A stretch of 64,000 nt of DNA. Source: Schistocerca nitens. Taxonomy: Eukaryota; Arthropoda; Insecta; Orthoptera; Acrididae. The DNA lies in assembly GCF_023898315.1 (NCBI RefSeq), contig NC_064622.1, positions 354,869,234-354,933,233 on the forward strand. The letters are read 5' to 3'. A model generated the notes under the pieces. The model made no database searches, had not been told where the DNA came from, and saw nothing but the letters and a program-made list of their open reading frames with translations. This document shows, piece by piece, positions 22,081 to 32,299 of this stretch. How positions within the stretch are numbered: position 1 is the stretch's first letter; every line of letters starts with the position of its first letter. The position numbers were made by a program, and so were the translations under genes.

Positions 22081-22426
22081 ATGGGCGAGCTGTGGCGCCC
22101 TAGAAATATTCTAAGTTCGGAGTTGGTGTGGCTACGCTGGGGCCTCTCGGCGGGCCGCGGCCACGTGGTGCCGAACGTTAGCCGGCATCCAGTTGCCACG
22201 TGGCTGGGAATTCCATAGTGACGCTGCGTCGATGAAAGAGACTTGTATGCCGAGCGTGCCAAAGATGGCGGACTTTGTGAAAGCATTATGGCAGACATTT
22301 CACAGTTAATATGGAATTTAATACTAGCCAGAAGAGTCATGAAGCCTCAAAAAGAAACATGTACATTACTATTATTTGTACCACAATTCTGATGGCGTAA
22401 TCAGATTTTCAATATTTTTATTATTT

Positions 22427-23344
22427 TATAGTAAAACAGAAGTGATTTCAGGCGTTCCCCAAGGTAGTGTTATAGGCCCTTTGCTGTTCCTTATCTATAT
22501 AAACGATTTAGGAGACACTCTGAGGAGCCGTCTTTGGTTGTTTGCAGATGACGCTGTCGTTTATCGACTAATAAACTCATCAAAAGATCAAAACAAACTG
22601 CAAAACGATTTCGAAAAAATATTTGAATGGTGCGAAAAGTGGCAGTTGACCCTGAATAACGAAAAGTGTGTGGTCATCCACATGAGAGTTAAAAGGAACT
22701 CGTTAAACTTCGGTTACACGATAAATCAGTCTAATCTAAAGGCCGTAAATTCAACTAAATACCTAGGTATTACAATTATGAACAACTTAAATTGGAAAGA
22801 ACACATAGAAAATGCTGTGGGGAAGGCTAACCAAGGGCTGCGTTTTATTGGAAGGACACTTAGAAAATGTAACAGACCTACTAAGGAGAGTGCCTACACT
22901 ACGCTTGTCCGTCGTCTTTTAGAATACTGCTGCGCGGTGTGGGATACTTACCAGATAGGACTGACAGAATACATCGAAAAAGTTCAAAGAAAGGCAGCAC
23001 GTTTTGTATTATCGCGAAATATGGGAGAGAGTGTCACAGAAATGATACAGGATTTGGGCTGGAAATCATTAAAAGAAAGGCGTTTTTTGTTGCGACGGAA
23101 TCTTCTCACGAAATTCCAATCACCAACTTTCTCCTCCAAATGCGAAAATATTTTGCTGACACCGACCTACATAGGGCGGAACTATCACCACGATAAAATA
23201 AGGGAAATCAGAGCTCGTACGGAAAGATATAGGTGTTCATTCTTTCCGCGCGCTATACGAGATTGGAATAATAGAGAATTGAGAAGGTGGTTTGATGAAC
23301 CCTCTGCCAGGCACTTCAGTGTGATTTGCAGAGTATCGATGTAG
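22427..23344 (+). pseudogene. Reverse transcriptase C-terminal half of LINE
   Basis: The frame is open over about 300 codons to TAG 23342-23344 without internal stops. It shows RT motifs SGVPQGSVIGPLLFLIYIND and LFADDAVVYR (catalytic ADD), then KTKYLGI-type thumb sequence (STKYLGITI). The C-terminal region has LEYCCAVWDTYQ, KVQRKAARFV, and IREIRARTERYRCSFFPRAI, typical of insect CR1/Jockey-group LINEs. The upstream endonuclease and RT motifs 1-3 are absent. An in-frame ATG upstream (22376) lies in flanking sequence and is not a natural start. Confidence 0.88.
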
Positions 23345-23352
23345 ATGTAGAT
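22430..23352 (+). mobile_element. LINE (CR1/Jockey-type), 5'-truncated
   Basis: This is the 3' third of a non-LTR retrotransposon: the end of the RT, the C-terminal domain and a 3' end of repeated ATGTAG. Sequence before about 22430 is AT-rich and not element-like, so truncation occurred there. TCTGATGG occurs on both sides (22387-22394 and 23349-23356) as a weak candidate TSD. The same 3' terminus occurs at 2812-2875. Confidence 0.88.
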
Positions 23353-23359
23353 CTGATGG

Positions 23360-24145
23360 TAAATTATACAAGTAACACCCAGCAATGAATGTCCAAAATC
23401 TAAACGGTTCATCCGATTTCGTCGATCGACGTGGCTTTAGAAAGTTATTAGTGTAAACCTAAATTGGTAAGAACTACAAGCGTGCAACTTGAATAGTACA
23501 TGAGTTATTGGAGGTCAAAGTGGCTGATTACTAGTAATCGCGTCAGGCCACAGGTACTTCACAGTTACACGAAAATACGGTAGCAGCATGCTTATAAATA
23601 TATTTATTCATCTATGTCTTCATTTACATCCGATATATGCTATTCATGAAGAAACTGGTCAATTATATACTGCGTTTTAGAAAGCACAGAGACGTTAGGC
23701 TACTGGCCTACTTTTGCTTGCTATTCCTTTGATATATGACTATTTAATTTGTTTACGTATTTAATAATGTGTGTTAGAGCGTGTTTATGGTCCAGCCATA
23801 GGAATATTTACTTAATTTCAAGTTATTTATATGTAAATCCAGTATTTCGCAAGAGTTTCATTATGTTTGTGAGTGTACACTGGCTTGGAGACAGGGCGGG
23901 AGCGCCTCTAGCCAATCACAGCGATCGTTCGAAAAAGGACATGTGGAGAGACGTATGGAGGTGGGGGAGGAGGATCGTTTCCGGAGAGGACACAGGAGAG
24001 AGGTACGGCACAGGACACCGGAAGTGCTGGAGGCGAAGGCGCAACGGACGCACGGTCGCGAAAGAGACTTTGAGAGTGTGGCGCGGTTTGCGCGTCGTCG
24101 CGGGAGATAGAAATACTTCGGAGTGCCGACTTGTGCACTTGTGAG
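23360..24145. other. Unassigned DNA with a GC-rich, purine-biased 3' part
   Basis: The part at 23880-24130 is GC-rich and strongly strand-asymmetric (many GGAG/GAGG). It has overlapping long frames on both strands, explained by composition. It may be an unrecognised repeat. No protein family was seen. Confidence 0.4.
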
Positions 24146-24158
24146 ATTTCCGTGGCTT

Positions 24159-24345
24159 CGCCGGCCGGAGTGGCCGAGCGGTTCTAGGCGCTTGAGTGCG
24201 GAACAGCGCGACCGCTACGGTCGCAGGTTCGAATCCTGCCTCGGGCATGGATGTGTGTGATGTCCTTAGGTTAGTTAGGTTTAAGTAGTTCTAAGTTCTA
24301 GGGGACTGATGACATCAGAAGTTAAGTCCCATAGGGCTCAGAGCC
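24159..24345 (+). mobile_element. SINE-A, perfect 13-bp TSD
   Basis: It has a complete head (A-box GTGGCCGAGCGG) and a tail truncated after CAGAGCC. TSD atttccgtggctt lies at 24146-24158 and 24346-24358. Confidence 0.95.
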
Positions 24346-24359
24346 ATTTCCGTGGCTTA

Positions 24360-25165
24360 TACAGTGAAGACGTAGTGTGCGTTTCGAAGTGAATATCTCG
24401 CGAGCTATGTTGTTGTTCATAACTAATTATGTGAAGTAGAGATCTATTGTTTCCCTGTTATTCAACTTATATCTTACGTAATTGCTGGACTATCGACAAC
24501 AATAAGTGGTTTGCAGAAATATACCACATTCTCAAAAGTATTTCTACTATCGTACTCATCATTTAAAGTCGTTAAGATAGTACCCGCAGATTTTTTTAAA
24601 ATTTCAATCTTTCATTTATAAATTTCTACGTTACATTCGCAATTGCCGAGTGACGGGAACCTTCTACAATTCGATTCATGTGTATATACATATAGTATAC
24701 TGTCCACTCAGCAGTATTTGGCTTGTAATGCGGCAACTACGTATCCCATCCCCTAGACAACGACACCAGCCACAACTTGTAATATTTCAACTCTGAGGGT
24801 ACGTAGGTGAGGGCCACCACCTCACATCCTTTCATCATTTTATTTGAAAGCCCGCACAGTTAACTGTAACAAATCGCAGTCTTAAATGTAATTATTGTTT
24901 TTGAATAAAAGCGTCATGTCTGCTCGTCTCATTGCGCATTTCTTTGAATTACCTTCTATATTACACAGCAGCAGTACAAAAGTGAGGATGTTTTAGCAGT
25001 TTTTTCTGTGTATGGTCCAAGTTTCATCGAGCAACGTTATTTGGCGGAGACATGTCATGCGAAACTTTCTTTTTCCTTAAGTTTTGCACACCAGTGAAGT
25101 TCGCTCGTCCGTGCAGGATCATATAGCTACGTCACGTCATGCCGGGAAATCTGCTCAAATTATGA
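24360..25165. other. Unassigned intergenic DNA
   Basis: Mixed composition. Nothing was recognised on either strand. Confidence 0.5.
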
Positions 25166-25167
25166 AG

Positions 25168-26898
25168 ATGTTCATTATTATAGTTTCAGTTTCAAAACCC
25201 TGTAAAAGAGAACCACTGCTCAGAGTGACCTCAAATTTGAACAGTATACCACTGACGCAAGTAAAGAAAAACAATTTAACCAAAATCTGACCAATGGATG
25301 GCACTGCAAGGGTCAGAATATGCACACCAAGCAGACTTGCGGCACACGGCTTTTGTTCAGTTTGCGTCCGAGACGCGCAACATGACTGTGTCCACGAAGG
25401 ATCGCACGGTGCTTGTAAAGCACTTTTACAAGAACGGTGACTGTGCGAAAAGACAGATTCTTTTCAAGAGCAGTGTGGCAGAGGGAGGAAAACAGTTTAT
25501 CCGACGTGTGTCGAAGACGTGGCCACAGCATTGCAGGAGGGGTCGGGTGCGGTTGTGTGCAAACAAGCAGTGCACGGGGAATTGCCCGAACGCTGGACAG
25601 GCCTGCTAAGTCGGTGCATAAAATCCTACGAAACATCCTGCAATGCTGTCCATAAAAAACCATCCTGTTGAAGAGTTGCTTCCATCTGAAATTCCAACAA
25701 GACGAATGTTCGCTCAGGAACTACTTGCTCGTATGGAAGTGGACAATGTGTGGTCATGAAATATTCTGTGCACAGACTAAGTCCATTTCCATCAAGGACA
25801 TGCCAATACGTAGAATTGCAGAATATGGGCAACGGAAAATCCGCATGCACATGTGCATCACCCATTACCGTTTCATTTCGCGGAGGTGACTGTGTGATGC
25901 GGGTTGACAACATCGTTTATCGTAGGGCCGTATTTTTTCGAGAAGATGAGTCTTGGAGGACTTGTTACCTGTACTGTCACTGGTAAACACTACGAGATTC
26001 TTTTCCGCACCAATGTCATTCCAACCCTTCACGGTGTGGAAGCGTGAGTAGGATCATTTTTATGCAAAATGGCGCTCCTCGACACGTTGCACAGCCAGTG
26101 AACCGCCTGCTGCAGAGGCATTTCGGAAATGCTAGAATCATCACAAAATACTAACTGAAGGCACGCATTGCACAACGCATTCTGAACGTCGTTCCCGAGG
26201 CATTCTGATATGTTGTGGAACATGCCGTTTCTCGATTTGAACTTGTGGCAAAAAATGCCGACAGCGAACTGAACATGTCTTGCGCCAGTCTCACGACAAT
26301 TAGAAACCGATTTCATTACGCTTTTTACGCACTTTTTGATTTCGGAATTTTTCCCATCCAATGTGGTAGACTTCCGACCTCGCCGTGGTGGATGGGCTGA
26401 CCTAACTAATAGTGCACAACTGTTGACTGCTGAACTCGCGCAGTCATGCTCACTGAAAGGTACGCATGGTGTAATGTGCAACTGAAACCACAGCCGTGAA
26501 ACTGCGATTCGTCTGTCGTTTGCAGCCAACCCCATTTACACTAACACGCTTAGAGCGCCAGATATTGGTAACTTTCTCTTTCAGTTTTTTGTCCCATGAC
26601 ATTTTCCCGTGCGTCAACAAAAATGTTCAAATGTTTGTGAAATCTTATGGGACTTAACTGCTAAGGTCATCAGTCCCTAAGCTCACACACTACTTAACCT
26701 AAATAATCCTAAGGACAAACACAAACACACACACACACACACACACACACATGCCCGAGGGAGGACTCGAACCTCCGCCGGGACCAGCCGCACAGTCCAT
26801 GACTGCAGCGTGCGTCAACAGTATGCTGTTCAAATCTGACGTCATTTTCTTTCTACAGCGTTTTTAAACTGCTGACACTTTAATTATGGGCACCCTAT
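25168..26898 (+). mobile_element. DDE transposon family X, copy 1 (Tc1/mariner superfamily)
   Basis: A paralogue lies at 52274-56826. The left end (ATTATAGTTTCAGTTTCAAA) pairs with the complement of the right end (AGGGTGCCCATAATTAAAG). Transposase landmarks are KHFYKNGDCAKRQ (N-terminal, 25420), FAQELLARMEVDNVWS-NILC (25705-25765), NCRIWATENPHAHV (about 25815-25855), and the region of the second catalytic residue near 26070. The arthropod family usually shows WTDEAHF, QDGAPPH and PDLNPCDFWLWG. The spacing between the last two residues looks larger than 34. Numerous stops and frame shifts; SINE-B sits at 26620-26809. Confidence 0.7.
26620..26809 (-). mobile_element. SINE-B with internal (AC)n expansion, perfect 11-bp TSD
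   Basis: TSD gtgcgtcaaca lies at 26609-26619 and 26810-26820, inside DDE family X copy 1. The CACACA stretch of SINE-B has expanded to about 18 dinucleotides (26713-26749). The 5' head is truncated after GCAGTCATGGACTGTGCGG. Confidence 0.93.
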
Positions 26899-27109
26899 AC
26901 ATACACAAGGTTGGCCACGGCGTGTTAATCTGCACGCGAGCACCACATGCGGACCGCGTGCTGGCCGAGGCCGGCGTGCCTCGGCTTTTCTCAGTACCTA
27001 TAGAAAGTACTGGGAACAGTGCGACATTTCACTTAGCTTCTTTTACAATGTGCATGCATGCATCTCTGAAGGAACAGACTTTTCTGATGATCTATAACTG
27101 TACTAAATA

Positions 27110-27390
27110 TCGTCAAATTTATTTGCTTATTGCGAATTCTTTGACGTATTGGGTACAGATACAGTACCTATGGGTGAAATACGAAAATTTGTGCCGGACC
27201 GGTAATGGAACCCGGATTTCATATTTATCGCGAGCGGTCGCTTTGTCAGCTTTGGCTAACCGTGCATGCTCTCTGGGCTGACCCAAACCTCCATATGCCA
27301 CGCGGTCTACATCCCCTAATGCTGGTAAAATTACTTGGATTCCCGCAATATGGAGAATGAGACTACACATTCAAAATTATTGTTGTCGTC
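27110..27390 (-). mobile_element. Degenerate tRNA-derived SINE
   Basis: On the minus strand GCACGGTTAGCCAAAGC resembles a tRNA 5' half, and CCGGGTTCCATTACCGGTCC resembles a T-arm with a mutated B-box, ending GGCACAAATTTTC. The rest has no tRNA similarity. No other copy occurs in the window. Assignment rests on tRNA-like spacing only. Confidence 0.5.
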
Positions 27391-27399
27391 GTGAGTTAA

Positions 27400-28300
27400 A
27401 TCTCTTGAGAAAGAATTAGTTGAGGTGTGCAGGTGACCAACATAGGCACCACGCTGAAGCACAACTGGTCAGCAGGGTACGCTGCACTGGTGCTGAACAT
27501 CCAGTGCACTGCATGCGGGACAACAGTGTCAGTGGGGGCTGTCTCATAAGACGCCACGTAGCACAAATTGCAGGTCCAATTAATTCGTTACTGGTCACAG
27601 TTAATGTGCTGCAACAAGTACATCACTGCACTAGATTTTAATAGTTTGAGAGGTGAAAACGCGTTGTGTAGACTTTGTGTATGGTTCATTTTATGTCATA
27701 CATTGCGCCGTATGAAATATAGCTAACCTACTGAAATTGTATTTAAAGGTGAGAGCAGAACGGTATCTGTGTCTGTTCTCGAGATATTGGTTTTTATATC
27801 TACGAAAGTGTCACATGTAGTGCATCCAGTTCTATGTGTGACATGGATCATGTAAGTAGTAACACCTGTTGTCCTTCATAAATTGATCGAGATATGAAAC
27901 CAAGATTGTTTACAAATGATGGCACGCTAAACGATGCACATTTTGGCGTGTGATTAATACGCGAAACCATTTTATCTATCGATATATTGAAGTAACTATA
28001 GTTTTCCTGATGGTACAATGTATTTTTAAACGTATTTAATGTTTCGTCAAAGAAGAATACTACGGCACTGCACACATTAACATTAAAGACATGCTAGGCG
28101 TCCTCCCTAGCTTTAATCGAAACCTGTTTGTAGTTACATTACAAGAATTAGTTCCTAAGTAACTTCATGTTTTAATTGTTTCAGTTTCCATCGCGAAATT
28201 TTTCTTATTTACAAGCTTTAGAATGCTTTATAACAACATTTAATGGCATCAGCTTGCCAGCTAGTCCCTGACAACAATACTAAAATGGTCTTTTACGGAG
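27400..28300. other. Unassigned intergenic DNA
   Basis: No recognisable element. 27480-27560 is slightly GC-richer. No frame exceeds 80 codons. Confidence 0.5.
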
Positions 28301-28314
28301 GCGTTTGATACTCA

Positions 28315-28946
28315 TATACACTAAGATGGTGTCTGTTCTTTCGGACAGATACCATCGGTGACGATGCAGCTCGTTAGAATGAAATTACAATGAAATGAAC
28401 ACCCTCAGCTGCTTACAGGCGTTGACCTACGTCAACGGGGACAGATGAAAATGTGTGCCCCGACCGGGACTCGAACCCGGGATCTCCTGCTTACATGGCA
28501 GACAGACGCTCTATCCATCTGAGCCACCGAGGACACAGAGGATAGCGCGACTGCAGGGATTTATCTCTGACACGCCTCCCGCGAAACCCACATTCTTAAC
28601 GTATTGTTCCGCACTACATTCGTAGTGCCCCCGCCCATTATACTCATTACTCGCGGCGCGTTGCCGATTCCCGTAAGAATTCGGGCACTGTTTGTGCATT
28701 CGCACAGAAGAAGAATGTAGTGCGGGACAATACGTTGAGAATGTGGGTTTCGCAGGAGGCGTGCCAGAGTTAAATCCCTGCAGTCGCGCTATCCTCTGTG
28801 TCCCCGGTGGCTCAGATGGACAGAGCGTCTTCCATGTAAGCAGGAGATCCCAGGGTTCGAGTCCCGATCAGGGCACACATTTTCATCTGTCCCCGTTGAC
28901 GTATGTCAACGCCTGTAAGCAGCTAAGGGTGTTCATTTCATTGTAA
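28315..28946. mobile_element. Palindromic element with two inverted tRNA-like arms, 12-bp TSD
   Basis: The left arm (about 28384-28625) and right arm (about 28705-28946) are inverted copies of each other, with a spacer of about 80 bp. Each arm holds a tRNA-like segment: read outward-in on the plus strand of the right arm, CGGTGGCTCAGATGGACAGA, TCTTCCATGTAAGCAGGAGA, GGGTTCGAGTCCCGATC. The whole 632-bp unit plus a short 5' leader is flanked by gtttgatactca at 28303-28314 and 28947-28958, so it inserted as one piece. Confidence 0.85.
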
Positions 28947-29240
28947 GTTTGATACTCAGTTTTAGTTTCTTTTATCGAGTGATATCAAGTACCACGTATA
29001 ACTGTCTGTCATCATCAACACAACTCACACGTCCAGTGAAACAATTACAGCATACTGTGATCAGTCCCACTAATCAAAGACAGATTAATAATTCATTATT
29101 TTCATCATGGCAGTACAACAGAGGTAGTGGCGGAGAACATACGGTGCCATATGTAATTTTACTTACGTTCGAAACAGGCTTATGTCTATTGAAGTTATTT
29201 TATTGGTCTTGACGCAGACGCTGGGCTAAGACAATTTTCA

Positions 29241-29313
29241 TTTATTAGTGTGTATGACTTCTGAAGAAGGCTATATTATTATAGCTGAAACCATGGTCAA
29301 GGTTTAAAATAAA
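29241..29313 (+). ncRNA. Candidate type I hammerhead ribozyme
   Basis: Core strand 1 is CTGAAGA (29261-29267). Stem II, 29268-29286, is a 7-bp hairpin with one bulge and loop TTAT. Core strand 2 is GAAA (29287-29290), with a one-to-two-base-pair stem III: A29290-U29297 and C29291-G29296, loop CATG. Cleavage triplet GTC is 29296-29298. Stem I can form CTT/AAG next to the core plus TTTATT (29241-29246) with AATAAA (29308-29313). All invariant core positions are present. The very short stem III is typical of hammerheads in Penelope-like and retrozyme-like retroelements. Confidence 0.65.
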
Positions 29314-29704
29314 CATAATTTAGTGCAACTGTGGGCCGTTTTTCATTCGAGAGGATTAATAATTATTTAGCGACATAATCTGCTTTAATGTGTCCACTTA
29401 AACACTAATAATATGACCTATATAAATTCGCCACTTGATTGCCAAAATACTGCAGATACTTTCGATTAGTTTGTATGCCCAAGATAGACAATAATTAAAA
29501 ATAGTTTTCCATGAAATAATCGATGATAGACTGACGGGAAAAACCTCAACATTAAGAAGGGGTTGTGCGATGTAACGAATGTTGGTAGCCGTGTTTTTGC
29601 ATCTGAAAGATTACCCAAATTTAAATTTCGCACCAATCGCGAAAGAGTCGCGCTAGTAGAGCCACTATGAGGATGTAAATGATGTCTGCTTTAAACACAC
29701 GCTG

Positions 29705-29900
29705 CCGGCCGCGGTGGTCTCGCGGTTCTAGGCGCGCAGTCCGGAACCGTGCGACTGCTACGGTCGCAGGTTCGAATCCTGCCTCGGGCATGGATGTGTG
29801 TGATGTCCTTAGGTTAGTTAGGTTTAAGTAGTTCTAAGTTCTAGGGGACTGATAACCACAGCAGTTGAGTCCCATAGTGCTCAGAGCCATTTGAACCATT
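29705..29900 (+). mobile_element. SINE-A, perfect 14-bp TSD
   Basis: It has a complete head, B-box and tail. TSD ttaaacacacgctg lies at 29691-29704 and 29901-29914, in the 5' untranslated part of the Tc1-like copy. Confidence 0.95.
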
Positions 29901-29942
29901 TTAAACACACGCTGTTACGGTCGTGTGCATTAGTTACCTTTG

Positions 29943-30139
29943 GGCCGCGCAGGATTGGCTGCGCGGTCTGAAGCGCTGCAGTCATGGACTGTGCGGCTGG
30001 TCCCGGCGGAGGTTCGAGTCCTCCCTCGGGCTTGGGTGTGTGTGTTTGTCCTTAGGATAATTTAGGTTAAGTAGTGTGTAAGATTAGGGACTGATGACCT
30101 TAGCAATTAAGTCCCATAAGATTTCACACACATTTTCTG
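29943..30139 (+). mobile_element. SINE-B, perfect 11-bp TSD
   Basis: This is the clearest SINE-B copy: head GGCCGCGCAGGATTGGCTGC, B-box GGTTCGAGTCC, and tail GGGACTGATGACCTTAGCAA then TTAAGTCCCATAAGATTTCA. TSD agttacctttg lies at 29932-29942 and 30140-30150. Confidence 0.95.
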
Positions 30140-30610
30140 AGTTACCTTTGAGACTGGACATGGTGGGTTGATGTTAGTCAAGAATGCCTTGACGGCGACA
30201 AAGACGCCATTATCAACACCTCAATGAGTTTGAAGGAGGTCGTGAATAGGACTACGAGAAGCTGGATGTTCCTTTCTGCGATACAGCAGAAAGACTTGGC
30301 AGGAAAGAAGCCACTCTACATGACTGCTTTGCAGCAGTGGTCATCAGAATGTACAGTCGCAAGAAGATCGGGCTCTGGACGGCCACGTGGCATTACCGAG
30401 AGGGAAGACCATTATGTTCAGCGTATGGCTGTGGCGCATCGTACTGCGTCTGCAGCAGCAATCCGAGCTGCACTTGGCACCACAGTGACACAACGCACTG
30501 CTGCAAATCGGTTACTTCAAGGACAGCTCCGAGCCAGACGCCCTGTAACGTGCATTCAACTGACCCCAAACCACCGCCATTTATGACTTCAGTGTGAGAG
30601 CTCACTGGAG

Positions 30611-30780
30611 TTGGTTGGTTGGTTGGTGTTGAAGGGACCAAACAGCAAGGTCATCAGTCCCTTGTTTCAAATGTGGTCCATTCCGATAGTGTGACATCTC
30701 AGAAAAGTCAGAACGATAAAAGGGAAAAGGCTAAAACATGTAAAAGGGCAGTCATGTTGGTAATGGTAAAAACAAAATAT
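30611..30780 (-). mobile_element. SINE 3' part with (CCAA)n tail, perfect 13-bp TSD
   Basis: On the minus strand the sequence ends GGGACTGATGACCTTGCTGT, TTGGTCCCTTCAACA and (CCAA)4. GGGACTGATGACC is the element shared with SINE-A and SINE-B tails. There is no tRNA head, so it is 5'-truncated. TSD gagctcactggag lies at 30598-30610 and 30781-30793. Confidence 0.88.
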
Positions 30781-31270
30781 GAGCTCACTGGAGGGCAGGG
30801 TGCAGGTCTGTTGTGTTTTCTGATGAAAGCTGGTTCTGCCTCGGTGCCACTGATGGCTGTGTGTTGATTAGGAGGAGGCCAGTTGAGGGCCTGAAACCGA
30901 GCCGTCTGCATGCTAGACACACTCGACATACACCTAGAGTTGTTCCGGGGTGCGATTTCGTATGACGCCAGGAGCACTCCTGTGAGTGTCCCACCCTCCC
31001 TGACAGCAAAACTGTACGTCAGTCTGGTGATCGACATGTTGTACTGCAATTAAAAACAGCTTTCCAGCGGGTGTTTTCCAACAGGATAACGCTCGTCCAC
31101 ATACCGCTGTTGTAATCCAACTGAAATCCGCTTTCGCAGTACAGAGTGGATCAGGATAAGATTGTGGAAAGGGGCCAAGATCAGTTACTGTTAGTTATAC
31201 AAGAACACAGACAACTTTATTGCTCAAACAAATGCACAGTTTTCTCTTTAAAACAACGAAGATCAATTCA

Positions 31271-31814
31271 CGGCTGAGGGCCCAAATAACTTCTCCAGAA
31301 TAAGTTTGAATAATTGCTTTTAAAACACCAGGATTTAAAGTAACGGCTGAAGGCCTTACTTAAGCAAAGTTACAATATCTTCTCGGCTAAAGGCCCAAAT
31401 AATAATTCAGATCAGCTAAGGAATTCTTTAAAAGCCAAGCATTTACAAAGTCCGGCTAAAGGCCATATTAAGGAAAATTCAAGTTAACTCCTCGGCTGAA
31501 GGTCCAATCAAAAATTTTCTTCACATACGAGGCTTTAAAGATAAGCTTTTACACAGTACAACAGAAAAACATCTTAAGAAAACTTGAAGTATCTTGTCGG
31601 CTGAAGGCCCAAACAATTGCTCAAGAATAATTAAAGACAACCTTAAGATAAACATTTACAGAACACGGCTGAAGGCCGTTTCAAGAATGTAAGATAATTG
31701 AAGGGAAACCTTACAGGCAAGGATTTACATATTAAAGAACAGATTCTGAAACAAACGTGGCTGAAGGTCTAAATACAGAGCAACAAAAGTTTTAATAAAA
31801 CACGGCTGAAGGCC
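31271..31814. repeat. Nine spaced copies of a CGGCTGAAGGCC motif
   Basis: Near-identical 12-mers start at about 31271, 31344, 31384, 31453, 31493, 31598, 31666, 31758 and 31803, separated by 40-105 bp of AT-rich spacer containing TTTAAAG/ATTTACA words. The motif is an imperfect palindrome (GGCTGAAGGCC, or GGCCTTCAGCC on the other strand). This is not a tandem array with fixed period. Function unknown. Confidence 0.85.
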
Positions 31815-32039
31815 TAATTTCAATCATTAAAACAGCATTAATACACTAGAGAAGCCCAAGCACAGTACTTGCAAGATTACAAAAGGGGAAAACACAAACT
31901 AAAACCATAACAAATGGTGTTCAGAAAATACTCCAGGATCGGTCTGAGAAGTTGCCTTACGGGTGTAGCGAAGTGGGACAGGAAGCCGAGGCTTAAGGTC
32001 GGATAAGAGAAGGCAGCACAACACAGGGACGGTTCACGA

Positions 32040-32059
32040 CCGACCGACCGACCGACCGA
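32040..32059. repeat. (CGAC)n tetranucleotide repeat
   Basis: Five tandem CGAC units lie in the same unclassified repeat. Confidence 0.95.
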
Positions 32060-32145
32060 CAATCTGACCGATTTCGCACCGTCAGATCCAGCTGCACAAA
32101 CAATAATAAATATCGGCCGATGACGAGTAAACCAAAGTACCTATA

Positions 32146-32173
32146 CGAGGGCAGTTCAATAAGTAATACATTT
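32146..32173 (+). repeat. Left terminal inverted repeat of mariner
   Basis: It begins CGAGGGCAGTTCAATAAGTA and serves as the transposase binding site by family knowledge. Its partner is 33448-33475. Confidence 0.93.
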
Positions 32174-32299
32174 TTTTTCTCGGCCAATTTTAGTTGAAAA
32201 AACCGGAAATTTCTTGTGGAATATTTTCAAACATTTCCGCTTCGTCTCGTATAGTTTCATTGACTTCCGACAGGGGGGCCGCTGTACGGAGCTGTTAAA

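Larger units (their letters stand above)
29529..31190 (+). mobile_element. Tc1-like transposon with three nested SINE-type insertions
   Basis: The 5' end (GACTGACGGGAAAAACCTCA, TA-flanked) matches the better preserved 5' end of another copy at 63395. N-terminal sequence at 30224-30586 includes RRSGSGRPRGITEREDHYVQ, RMAVAHRTASAAAIRAAL and QLRARRPV. Later parts are SSGDFV-type middle sequence and a QQDNARPHTA-like block near 31078-31115. Insertions are SINE-A 29705-29900, SINE-B 29943-30139 and a 170-bp SINE piece 30611-30780. The 3' end is not resolved. Confidence 0.75.

Noticed and set aside
22376-22426. ATG 22376 as the start of a complete LINE protein
   Set aside because: The first about 17 codons are AT-rich flank and the RT lacks its N-terminal motifs. 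The copy is simply 5'-truncated.
26029-26535. 168-codon minus-strand frame
   Set aside because: Antisense to DDE family X copy 1. No own motif.
26713-26749. Independent (AC)n microsatellite
   Set aside because: It is an expansion of the CACACA stretch inside SINE-B, not a separate locus.
28435-28535. Possible functional tRNA gene on the minus strand
   Set aside because: The tRNA-like sequence is an arm of a palindromic repeat, has a 4-base duplication (GACAGACAGA) in the anticodon arm region, and recurs inverted at 28800-28880. A repeat is the better reading.
31271-31814. CRISPR array
   Set aside because: Motifs are only 12 bp, degenerate, irregularly spaced and in a eukaryotic genome context.
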